Below are positions 1-10,900 of a DNA stretch of 64,000 bases, piece after piece. A program made the translations under genes and the position numbers. The stretch lies in contig NW_026057589.1 of NCBI RefSeq assembly GCF_023721935.1, positions 7,000,415 through 7,064,414 of the forward strand. The letters run 5' to 3'. The notes under the pieces were generated by a model. The model worked only from the letters and a program-made list of their open reading frames with translations. It was not told where the DNA came from and made no database searches. This stretch comes from Panthera uncia. Taxonomy: Eukaryota > Chordata > Mammalia > Carnivora > Felidae. Within the stretch, counting starts at the first letter, position 1; the number at the start of each line of letters is the position of its first letter.

Positions 1-1265
1 GGCGACAGTACCCCTTGCCAATTGAGCAGTACCTGCTAAACTGCTTAGGCTCCTTTTTACTCCCTGGCTGAGGTCTTGGGGAGTAAATAATTTATTTCAG
101 AAGCTTGTTTCCTCACCTATGAAATAAGGATAATAAAGGGTAGCAACTGCTACACAGGGCTGGGTGGAGGACTGACAGACTAGGTAGTATATGCAAAGCC
201 CTCAGCCAATGCCCACTCTCAGGTGAGGTTCAGTGTTGTCAGCAGACCCTCAACAGATTTTTGAAGAGCCTCTGGAAATCTCTGCCCACAATCACACCTG
301 AGCTTTCGCAGGGATGAAGCGGACATGCTTTTTAATATCCCCACTTATCCCCAGAGAAAGAAACTGAGGCAGGAAATCATGGCATTACAGTTCCTAACTG
401 GCTGATCCCAGATCTAAGCCCCAGGGTCTGTCCTGGTGACCATCTGTGCTCTGGGCACAGGGCTGAGGGAGGCAGAGGCCCCAGACCTCAGCACCTGAAG
501 TAACACACATCTGTGGGGTTGCTGATGGAGAGGGTACTTCAGGTTCCTTTCCACAGAGAAACCTGTTGTCACTGCCCTGACAAGGGAACCAGAGCAAGTG
601 TCACCAACAGTGAGACAAGCAGGGATCACACAGCTACTGGTGGATGCCAAAGGACACATACAACACTCTTGGGCAAGGTTCTCATTAATAAACTCAGACC
701 TGAACTCAATCAACTTCTAGTTTATAAGAAACATAGCAGACAATGGAGCAAATCAGACTGTGGAACTTCTTCAGGACAACTCACCTGACTTAGAAAAACT
801 CAGTGTCAATAAAGATTAAAAGATAAAGAGTGGAGAGACAGTTCTAGAAGAGGCTATAGAGATAACCATTGCAATGCATGAAACTTCACTGGAGCCTGAT
901 TAAAAAACAAAAAACACAACAACTATGAATGACATTTTGGGGAAATTCATAAATGATTGGATATTAGACAGTATTAGGGAATTTTTCATTTTTTGGCCAG
1001 ATAATAGTATTGTGGTTATACAGGATTACTCTTAGGAGACCAGGATGAAGTACTTAGACGTGAAGGTCATGTGTCTGCAGTTGACTCTTAAATACAGTTA
1101 TATTATACATTCACACCTAAAGCCAACGTTGCAACATGTTAACAACTGTTGAACTGATGGGTATACTCGTGTGTTCACTACACTACTCTTTCAGTTTTTT
1201 TTGTATACTTCCAACTTGTCCTAGAAATCAACCATTAGAAGAAATTTTAAAAATGAACTGCATCT

Positions 1266-1495
1266 TGGGGTGCCTGGGCGGTTCAGTTGGTTAAGCATCC
1301 AACTTCGGTTCAGGTCATGATCTGGCTCACGGTTTATGAGTTCGAGCCCCCATGTCGGGCTCTGTGCTGACAGCTCAGAGCCTGGAGCCTGCCTCGGATT
1401 CTGTGTCTCCCTCTCTCTTGACCCTCCCCCACTCACAGTCTGTCTCTTTCTCTCTCTCTCAAAAATAAGCAGACATTAAAAAAAATTTTTTTAAT
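1266..1495 (+). mobile_element. CAN-SINE (tRNA-Lys type), plus orientation
   Basis: Starts GGGGTGCCTGGGCGGTTCAG, continues with tRNA-derived A/B-box sequence, a CT-rich segment and an A-rich tail. It is flanked by a diverged target duplication (AATGAACTGCAT and AATGAATTGCAT). Confidence 0.9.
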
Positions 1496-1540
1496 GAATT
1501 GCATTTCATCAACCCAGCCTGTATAGAAACTTGCACTCAT

Positions 1541-1761
1541 GGGGCACCTGGGTGGCTCAGTCAGTTGAGCATCCAACTTCGGCTCAGGTCATGATCTCGT
1601 GGTCTGTGAGTTCGAGCCCTGCGTCAGGCTCTGTGCTGACAGCTCAGAGCCTGGAGCCTGCTTCTGATTCTGTGTCTCCCTCTCTCTCTGCTCCTCCCTG
1701 ACTCATGCTCTGTCTCTGTCTCAGAAATAAATAAACATTAAAAAAAAAAAAAAAGAAAGAA
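1541..1761 (+). mobile_element. CAN-SINE with clean target-site duplication
   Basis: A full-length feline-type element (contains CAGCTCAGAGCCTGGAGCCT) lying between two copies of AGAAACTTGCACTCAT at 1525-1540 and 1762-1777. The identical flanks indicate a recent insertion. It sits just past the CIAO2B polyadenylation region. Confidence 0.95.
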
Positions 1762-1864
1762 AGAAACTTGCACTCATAATCACCATCTCCTCTCAAACCC
1801 TGAAGGACCCCACCAAGGTGAAAAAGAATCTGAGACATGCTGGGAAATGAATATAAATTAAGGA

Positions 1865-1870
1865 TTTATT
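1865..1870 (-). terminator. CIAO2B: CIAO2B polyadenylation signal
   Basis: TTTATT on the plus strand reads AATAAA on the minus strand, about 90 bases past the CIAO2B stop codon. It is the only canonical signal close to the gene's 3' end. Confidence 0.7.
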
Positions 1871-1960
1871 ACAAAATGCAAAATGTTAGTTTCTCATTGT
1901 CAGTGATCCAAGAAAACAAGGCCATGAACCCTGGGTATGGCTGGGGGCAAAAAGCCAGGT

Positions 1961-3763
1961 TTAGGAGCGGGCTGACAGGCACTGGTTCACAACCTCCAAC
2001 AGGTGGGTATTCTCTAGGGCAGCTGCCACCCGTTCCTTATCCGCAAGCTGCTTGTTCACTGGATAGGAAGGAATAGAGGAGGATCAAAGCCAGGCTCTGG
2101 TCAGCCTGCCGGCCAACCCGACTTCTAAGCCTTTGTATGCATATACACACTCGCACCAACCTACTGTCACCTCCTTCCCAGGACCCTATGCTTTGACCAA
2201 GCTACCCAAACCACCTGAACCCACACCTATCCCACCCTATTGAGATCCCTTCCACCTGGCTGCTCATGTCTGTTGCCTCATGTACTATAAAGTCTGACAC
2301 ACCCTGGTCCTGTGTACTTAGGAGAGGAAAAGGGCAGGGATGGAAGAACGTGGTAAGCACAGGAGACTTAAGTCAGGCCAGCTTCGCTCTAGGTTGCCAC
2401 CTCCAATGAGGAGTCACCCACCCAGTCGGCCTCCTTCCATCTTGCCCTACAACCCACCATGGCAAGGGGGAAGCCACAGGGCCAATGCCTCAACATCAGC
2501 CCACACTTACCTGCGTGCTCTGAGGCATGGGTCCCTGGTGTAATGTGCACGTCCATCTGGGAGGGAGACAGGTGAGGCCTGAGCACTCATCCCTGTCTAC
2601 TCCCTTGTCCCCTCTCCCCCATTCACCACCTTCCACTGATCCTATGTCCTAATCATGACTGTGGTCTCTGGACCTTCCATTATGCCCCACACCCACCCAC
2701 AGCCGCTCCGTCATCTCTCTCCAAAGAACTGGCTGACTGCTGTTGATTTAAAGGGTTGCCTGTGCTCCATCCCTGCTCCAAATCTATCTATAGCTTCCTA
2801 CTTCCCTTCCTGCCAAACTCACTACTTTTCTGCACTTTCCAGCTCAGGCCGTTATACTTGTTGTCCCATTCAAGTGTAAAGGCTCCTCCCAGTTTCATCT
2901 CTGCTTGTTGGGATCCTGGCTGGCCTCACTTTGATGTCCATGTTCATGCTCTCCATGTCCTCCTCAGTAGCAGAAGCTCACCCCTGTTCCACCCCTGGGC
3001 CCCAGTTCCAATTCACCTTGAAACGCTGGGGAAGAGATCGAAGAAGCTTGACTTTGATGGACAGGCCAATAAGGGTGGCCATGCTGCAGTGCGGAATGGT
3101 GGGTGTGAAGGCCACGGCCACCGTGCTCTCGGGGTCGCTCACCTGGTTGAGGGAATGAGATCTCAGGAGGAGGCCCTCCCTCCTCCTTAGTGTGTTGCTT
3201 CAAGCAAATCGTCTAACTTCTACAGGCCTCAGTTTCCTCATCCATAAAATGGGCACAGCAATTCCCCCTTCCCAAGATCCCCTGAGGAGTCCGTGAGCTG
3301 AGAGAAGGCCAGCCTCCTGGTGGCCTGCTGGGCTTTTCTGACTCTCCCGAACAACCTGCCCCCTCAGACGCTGGGAACGACTCACCTGAACCCGGACTTG
3401 CTCGACTACATTCAATTCTTCCAGCGTCAGTGGATGTTCCGGGTCATTGATGGAGCGAATCAAATGTGGCAAGTGAAGGAAAAGGGAGTCAGCCCCTTGA
3501 CCCACTCAGAACCCTCCGCCGGGAATGCCTGGCCCTGATACAGCTCTACCAACTACTGGACAACACTTCAGCCCCCTCCCAGGGCCCCGCGAACGCGCCC
3601 GCGCTTAGCAGCGGCGGATATCGAAGATCTCGCGTGCGTCGATGCTGTCTGGAACCTGTTCGTCCTCCTCTCCCGCGGTCACCGGCCGCTCCCCAGAGCG
3701 CTCGTAGATGAGGGGGTTAGCGTTCTCCAAGAGGCCGCCCCCCACCCCGCCGCCCCCCACCAT
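1961..3763 (-). CDS. CIAO2B: CIAO2B (FAM96B/MIP18), cytosolic iron-sulfur assembly component 2B
   Basis: Coding exons, in minus-strand order: 3763-3622, 3465-3386, 3142-3017, 2556-2511 and 2058-1961. They sum to 492 nt, giving 163 residues plus stop, the length I recall for the human protein. The product is a MIP18/DUF59-family subunit of the CIA targeting complex (with CIAO1 and MMS19), which delivers Fe-S clusters to cytosolic and nuclear apoproteins. Visible hallmarks are a Gly-rich N terminus ([10 protein letters not shown]), the segment [15 protein letters not shown], the conserved Cys in [15 protein letters not shown], and a C terminus ending QCLSARS. Introns 2-4 are GT-AG. Intron 1 has no usable GT donor; frame and homology place the junction at AT-AC ends. 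The gene is head-to-head with CES2, with about 1.2 kb between start codons, and shares no function with it. No lesion is seen. Confidence 0.96.
3195..3300 (+). repeat. MIR fragment, CIAO2B intron 2
   Basis: Contains the MIR core CTCAGTTTCCTCATCCATAA followed by AATGGGCACA. Confidence 0.7.
3466..3621 (-). other. CIAO2B: CIAO2B intron 1, probable U12-type AT-AC intron
   Basis: On the minus strand, exon 1 ends ...ATCTTCG and the intron begins ATATCC, the core of the U12 AT-AC donor consensus. The intron ends ...GCCAC and exon 2 begins ATTTGATTCG. Joining G to AT restores the Asp of the family sequence IFDLIRSIND and keeps frame. TTCCTTCAC sits just before the acceptor and matches the U12 branch-site consensus TTCCTTAAC at 8 of 9 positions. 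No GT-AG pair gives the same protein. The intron is 156 nt. Confidence 0.85.
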
Positions 3764-4130
3764 CGCGAAACCGCTGCCGGCCGCACTAGGCGTGCACTTC
3801 CGCTCTTACCGGAGCACTTCCGGGGGACGGTTAGGGGGCGTGGCGTGGCGACGGGGTCGCAAGAGGGACATGCTGCACCAACCGTTCTAGCTCTGGGGTT
3901 TGATGGGAGCTGTGGCCTCGGTTCACTCTGTGCGCTAACCCGAAGAAATGCAGTCCGCCTGGCAAATACACAGAGAAGCCACTCGAGCGGTGTTGGCCGT
4001 TCGAGCCCGCAGGGTGCTGGACGGCGGAGGCCACGGCTGGCTCTCGGGGACACTAAAGACCGGCCTGGAGTATCTTCAGGCACAACTTCCTCCAGGAAGT
4101 CGGCCTTTCAGGCTGGGCGGGCGCTCCCGT
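3560..4130. promoter_or_regulatory. CpG island and promoter of CIAO2B
   Basis: This stretch is rich in CpG, unlike flanking DNA, and covers CIAO2B exon 1 and its upstream side. It holds two ETS/GABPA-type sites, CACTTCCGC at 3795-3803 and CACTTCCGG at 3815-3823, 30-60 bases upstream of the CIAO2B start codon; such sites are typical of TATA-less housekeeping promoters. Whether it also drives CES2, whose start codon lies about 0.9 kb beyond its edge, cannot be told from sequence. Confidence 0.75.
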
Positions 4131-4439
4131 ACCAAATGCCCTCTGTGCTAGCACCGTTTACTGCGTTTCGGAACCTCCCAATGACGCGCCTGCCCCCCCC
4201 CCCCCCATTCCATAGGGCGCGGGAGTGCCCTGCCGAGTCCCCAGCACGGGGACTAACAGGCGCTCTTTAAATGTTTGTCAAATACATAAATGACCTTGAG
4301 CTCGATCTTGGCGGGTAGGGGAGGGAGGGGTGGAAAGCCGTGGGATTGGGTTGGGGTTGTCTTTACGATAATGCCACAGTCATGCGTGCACTTCAAAAGG
4401 TAGATTCTGACTGAATAGAGAGGAGGTCCACGGAGACCC

Positions 4440-4885
4440 TCAGATCAGGGACAATAAGGCCATGAGGGACCTTGAGATAGACCCAGAAACTGAGTCCTGA
4501 AAGCAAGAAGGAGCTTTTCAGGATGGGCAGTCACACCTCTCTGTCTTTCCTCATGCACTTCCCTTCACCGTGAACAGAGATCACTCCCATTTCTCCATCT
4601 GTGGGAATCCTGACCACGCACCTCCTCAAGGAATCTCTTCTGGGTCCCCCAATCACAGGTTATTGCTCCCCCTCTCTGGCACCCTTATCAGGTCTGTGAC
4701 TATAAAGACAGTGAATGCAGTGACTCCAGGTTTGAGGAGAGAGTCGTTGGTATCGTGGAGGTATTGTGGAGGATGCCCAAGGAGGACGGAGCCAAGGGGA
4801 AGTGGCCATGTCAGTGCCTGCCTGTCACAGGTTTTTGCATATTCAGTCGGGCTCTCCTGCCTTTCCCTTCCCAGCTAGCCCCGCC
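4440..4885 (+). repeat. Left arm of an inverted duplication flanking CES2 exon 1
   Basis: The segment is highly similar to the reverse complement of 6562-7032. A 31-base exact match pairs 4585-4615 with 6862-6892, and similarity extends on both sides with scattered substitutions and small indels. This arm carries a short tandem duplication (GTGGAGGTATT-type) absent from the other arm. It lies immediately upstream of the CES2 start codon, so it probably includes promoter sequence; a TATAAAG at 4701-4707 is inside it. I do not recognise a named repeat family. Confidence 0.85.
4701..4707 (+). promoter_or_regulatory. CES2: Possible TATA box upstream of CES2
   Basis: TATAAAG sits about 285 bases upstream of the CES2 start codon, inside the left inverted-repeat arm. 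The distance would imply a 5' UTR of about 255 bases if unspliced. No other support. Confidence 0.2.
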
Positions 4886-4990
4886 TACTTCCAGCCTAGG
4901 TCAAACTCCGTGCCCTGCCGGAGGCACTCACAGAACTGCAGCCTCTGGGCTGTCTTTGGGTGAAAACAGCAGTTGTGCACTGGGTAGACC

Positions 4991-7900
4991 ATGCGACTGG
5001 ACCTACTTCGCGGGTGTCTGAGCGCCGTGGTCTGTGGGCTCCTGCTTCTCGTCCTGGGCCAGGGTGAGGCTCCCTTGAGGGGTGGCAAGGGACGGGGGTC
5101 GCACTTGCCAGATTCTGCAGAGTCAGGACCTGAGGCTGCAGGAGGGAAGGTCCCAGAGAGGTGGGAACGGGTGGAGAACCACAGTGAAGGAAACTTGCAC
5201 CAGACTGAACGCTGGAACGATTGTCTGGAAACCCCGGGGTGGGCCCTCACAGGCACAGAGAGAGTCGGAGCTGTCTGAGGATACGACACCAGTGATGCAA
5301 ATAGGGCCTGGAGCTCTGAGCAGCGCCTGGTGACGCAGGCGGGGCTGAGGGTGGGGGCATAATTTGGGATGTTTCCTTCTTAGTGTTTGTGGTGGAGCCG
5401 GCGCTGCCCCCGAAGAAAAATACCAGTAATAATATTCCTGATGCGGTTTGGCTTTGAGTGTTGTGCCCTTGGCCAGAAGAGCGTCCTGGCACCCACTGAA
5501 GACCCCTCTAAAGGGGCCCCAGGCAAGGTTACTGGTCCTTGGGGAATCTGGCTATACAAGCCCAAGCCCCCTGCCTCTGCATCCTAAAGAGGCTGTCTGT
5601 TTCCTCTTCACCCCATGCACCCACCTGGAGTGAGGGCACCTCTTGGCCTCAGAGCAAAGGTGTCACAGAGCACTTTGTGTCAGCTTCAGGTTACCAGTAC
5701 TTTAGGCTATTCTGGCACCATGCCTCGGTGTCTGCAGCTCCTGTGCCCCCTCTGGCCAGCGTGATCCTCTCACCCAAAACGGCCCCACCTGTGAGCCCTG
5801 ACTGTCCTCCCTCTTCCCAGTTGAATCTGCCCTGGAGACATCCACATTAATCCCTTCCCCGAGGCCCACCCTACTTCCACCCTTACTAGCTGCTCACCAG
5901 GCTCTCAGCGGTCACCAAGACCTTCCAGCAGGACGATTAAAAATGTTAATATTTTGGATAGGACCCACTTTCAAAAAGAAATAATAGACAAGCCAGAAGA
6001 GGGCATAGGTGATATGTCTGACCCTCTCCAGTCCCATCTGGCCCTGGCTCCTTCAAGGTCCCCAGGGCTTTTTACACACTGCTCAGTTTACCGAAGAATG
6101 GATTTGTGCACACATCCTTGGTTTTCACCTAAATGGTCACAAATTCCCTCCCTTTCTGGCACCCAGCTTTTCTACTTCCTGACACAGGGGATGACTTCCC
6201 TATACCTGTACATGGTAGAGCTTCCTCATACTGTTGCAATACAACGGTTTCTCTTCAAGGATCCTTGATGTAACTGGCCTCTGATCAAGGACATTTCAAC
6301 ATTGTGTCCTTTGCTATGACAACATTCAGGCATTGGAGGCCAGTGGCCTCAGTGAATTACATGGACAGATATATCGCACCTGGCAAGGAACTGTGTGTGT
6401 GTAGGCAGCATGTTACTGGGGAGAGGGGTGGGCCTTTGACTTGGAAAAACATTGCTCAGTTGCCCTCTGTGGAACCTGTGAGTGCTGACTCTGATCTTAT
6501 CCACATGATATGGCATCAAGCATATTGATCCATGCTGATCTGATAAGTGATCTGGGTAGAGGTAGGCAGGCAAGCTGGGAAGGGAAAGGTGGGTCTGGCA
6601 GGAGAGCCTGACTGAACATGCAAAAACCAGTGACAGGCAGGCACTCGCATGGCCACTTCCCCTCGGCCCAGGCCCCCTTGGGCATCCTCCACAATACCAA
6701 CAACCCTCTCTTCAAACCTGGAGTCACTGCATTCAATGTCCTTCTGAAAGAAGAGTGAAAGGACACTCCTTTCAGTCTTTGATAAGGGTGTTGGGGGCTC
6801 AAGAGTGGAAGCAATAAACTGTGATTGGGAAACCCAGGAGAGCTTCCTTGTGGAGGTGCACGGTCAGGATTCCCACAGATGGAGAAATGGGAACGACCTT
6901 TGTTCAGGGTAAAGGGAAGTGCATGAGAAAAGACAGGGAGGTGTGACTGCCCATCCTGAATCTCCTCCTTGCTTTCAGGACTGTTTCTGGGTCCACCTTC
7001 AAGGTCCCTCATCCCCTGTTGTCTCTGATCTGTAGGTGATATAAATCCCCAGAGTTGTTTTTTGGGTTTGTTTTTTCCCCTTTTATTATGGAACCAGGTT
7101 CAGATTGGCCAAATTCTGCAGAAGCAGAACCTGAACCTGCCGTAGGGAAAGCTCCAGGGAGTCAGGAGCCAGTGAAGTTAACACCAGGAGTATGGGGAGC
7201 CTGACTGGATAACTCCCTGTACCCCAAGGTACAAAGTCAGGGCTGCCTGCAGCCACACAGCATCAAAGGGCTTCCAGTCTCTGGTAGAATAATATAACAA
7301 ATCTGCTGTATCCATAATCTACCTTCAGTAATTACGACCTGAGCAACCTGGTTTTGTCTAGACTACCACCTCTCCCTCGCACCATTATTTGAAGCAAATC
7401 CCAGATATTACATCACGTGTAGATTTTTTATCTCCTATTAAAAGAAAAGGAATATATAGACATAAAACAATATCGTGATTTCTTTTTTTAAAGATTTTTT
7501 AATTTTTTAAATTTTTTTCAATGTTTATTTTTGAGAGAGAGACAGAGTGTGAGCAGGGGAGGGGCAGAGAGAGAGGGAGACACAGAATCTGAAGCAGGCT
7601 CCAAGCTCTGAGCTGTCAGCACAGAGCCCGACACAGAGCCCAAACTCACAACCTGCGAGATCATGACCTGAGCTGAAGTCGAATGCTTAACTGATTGAGA
7701 CATCCAGGTTACCCAAGATTTTATTTTTAAGTAATCTCTATACTCAACATGGGGCTCAGACTTACAACTCTGAGGTCAAGAGTTACATGTTTTAACGACT
7801 GAGCCAGCCAGGAGCCCCCAATATCATGATTTCTTAATGCAATCAAGCATCTAGCCAAATGTTCTTATTTTGTATTATCTCATAAATGGTATTTACATAT

Positions 7901-10900
7901 TTTTTAAAAAAAAATCAGGATTCAAATAAGGCCCATACTTTGGAAATTGGTAGACGTGTTTCTTATAACAGTGTTGAGACATGATTCACATAGCATACCA
8001 TTCACCCATTTAAGTGTACAATTCAATGGTTTTTAGTATATTCCCAGAGTTCACCACATCAATTCCTCCTTTCCTCCAACTTGAGCCCTAGGCAACCATC
8101 AGTCTGCTTTATGTTTCTATGGATATGCCAATTCTTGGCATTTTGTATAACTGAAAGCATCCAATATGTGATCCTTTGTGATTGACTTTTTTCACCGAGC
8201 ATGAGGTTTTCAAGGTTCATCTATGCTGTAGCATGCTCAGTACTTTTTTCTTTGTAGTGCTGAATGATATTCCAACATGTAGATATGATACATTTTATTG
8301 ATCCATTTAACAGTTGATGGACATTTAGACTGTTTCCACTTTTTGGCTATTATAAGTAATCCTGCTATGAGCATTCATATGCAAGTTTTTGTGTGGACAT
8401 ATGTCTTCAGTTCTCTTGGGTTTATACCTAGGAGTAGAATTTCTGGGTCATATGGTAACTCCAAGTTTCACTCTTTCAAGTACTGCCAGATATTTTTCCA
8501 AAGCATATACACCACTTTACCTCCTCACCAGCAATATGTAAAGGTTCCAGTTTTTCTACATCCTTACTAACATTTGTTATTATTGGTCTTTAAAAAAAAA
8601 TGTTTTATTTCTTTAAGTAATCTCTACACCCCACGTGGGGCTTGAACTCATGACCCCAAGATAAAGCGTCATATGCTCCTCTGACTGAGACAGCCAGGAG
8701 CCCCATTATCCGCCTTTTTTTATGTGAATCTCTTTTAATCTTCAGCATCTTCCTCTGCTTCTCTTTTATTTTCTTTATAATTTCGTTGTTACATTGAAGA
8801 AACCAATTTAGTTGTTCTGGAGAGGATCCCAGAGTTTGGCCTTCGTTGATTATATCCATATGCTCTCTTTTAACTATTTCTCTGTCCCTAGTATGCTTGT
8901 CAACTTGTATTCATGCATTTATGTTCTCAAGGCTTGACCAGATTTCAATTTTACGTTCTGCTTTGTCACGTTTTGGGGCGAGACTACTTCACATAGTGCT
9001 ATGGACTCTTCCAATAGAAAACACACATTGTCTGATTGTCTTGCTTTTTGTGACAAAGTAAGTTGTTGACGTCACAGTGAGATTTCAATGAGCGTTTCTC
9101 TTAGCACGAGTGTGGTGAACACTTCTTCGTGTGTGTATGAGCCATTTATTTGTATTCCTTACTCTGTCTGAACATATTGTCTCATCATTTCCTATTCTTT
9201 CACCAAGTACATGCAGCTGGCATATTTCTTACTCATTTGTAGAAATTCTTTGTTAAGAATATCAGCTTGGGGACACCTGGGTGGCTCAGTCAGCTGAATG
9301 TCCGACTGCGGCTCAAATCATGATCTGACAGTTCGTGAGTTCAAGCCCCACACCGGGCTCTCTGCTGTCAGCGTGGAGCCTGCTTTGGATCCTATGTCCC
9401 ACCCACCACCACCACCACCCCCCCCCCCTTCCTCGCTCACACGTTCTCTCTGAAAAATGAATAAACATTTATTAAAAAAAAAAAAAAAAAAAAGAATATC
9501 AGCTTGGCCCCTTGTGTTAGGTGACTTTCAGTCTCTTCCTCCAGTCCCTGATCCCCACAGTAGGAGAGGTTGTGCTCTCCTCATAACATCATCACTTTGT
9601 TTGAAGGATGCTTTCTTTTTTTTTTTTTTAACTTTTTATTTATTTATTTTAGAGAGAGAGAGAGAGAACGAGCAGGGGAAGGACAGAGAGAGAGGGGGAC
9701 AGAGGATCTGAAGCGTGCTCTGTGCTGACAGCAGAGAGCCCGATCTGGGGCTTGATCTAACAAACCGAGAGATCATGACCTAAGCTGAAGTTGGACGCTT
9801 AACCGACAGAGCCACCCAGGTGCCCCTGTTCTAAGGATGCTTTCTCTATGTCATTTCTTGCCACCTAGAGCATGAGATCCTTAAGCACAGGAGGCTTGAG
9901 TGCCCAACTGCCACAGTTCTACTGCCTCACTGTCAGCAGAAAGGACACTCTCACCCCTTCAAGCTTATGTGACCATATGTTTGAAGCTCCTGGAGGTCAA
10001 CCAGGTGCTAAGTCCCAAGGAGCCTCACTGAGTGTGGTAGAAAAGGCCAGGGCCAGACCCAGCAAGGACGGTGGGGTTGGGCGGGGGGGTGGGAGAGTAG
10101 ACACACAAAGGTTAAAGGCAGGACATTTGTAAAGCAAGTGTTTATAAGTCAGAGTCCCTTGAGCTGAAGACCAGAAGGAGAGGGCAACTTAGTAGCCTGG
10201 GAGGGCAACTAATTGGTAGACTCAACCCTGATGTCCACTTCTCTGTTCACAGGCCAGGACTCTGCCAGCCCAATCCGGACCACACACACGGGGCAGGTGC
10301 GGGGGAGCCTCATCCACGTGAAAGGCACTGATGTGGGGGTCCACACCTTCCTGGGAATTCCCTTTGCTAAACCGCCTCTAGGACCACTGCGATTTGCACC
10401 CCCTGAGCCCCCTGAATCTTGGAGTGGTGTAAAGGACGGGACCTCCCACCCAGCTATGTAAGCAGGGAGTCCAAGGAACTCCAGTCCCTGGGGTGGAGGG
10501 TACTCTGGGCCAGGTTACAGTTGTCATTTCATCTAAGCCTCCACAGCCAGTCTCCCACCTGAGTTTGATGGGTCCTCACATGCATTTTTTCCACAAGCAT
10601 GCAGAGGCTTGGAAGGGCAAAGTAACTTTCCCAGGCTTGGGGCTTGGCACTTAAGGGGCATTAGCTCCAAGCGCTGAAGGGATGAGCAGAGATACAGATG
10701 TGCCTAGGTTCTAGTTATGTCAAGTGTTCTCTGCCACCAGGGAAGGTGTCTCTGGGAGAGGTTGAGTTGGCTCCATGAACCCTATGGGAGCCCCTGACTC
10801 CAGCAGCAGATACTGTAGATCCCTGAGGAGTAGAGGACCCCCACTGTGTGCAGTTACCGTGCCAGTGGCAGGGCCAACTGCCGTTGGCCAAAGGGCTTGC

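Noticed and set aside
2756..3190. Plus-strand open frame of 144 codons
   Set aside because: It is antisense to CIAO2B exon 3 and its introns; the minus-strand reading is a recognisable conserved exon.
6497..7012. Minus-strand open frame of 171 codons in CES2 intron 1
   Set aside because: It coincides with the inverted copy of the CES2 upstream region and has no family similarity; the direct copy has a similarly meaningless frame.
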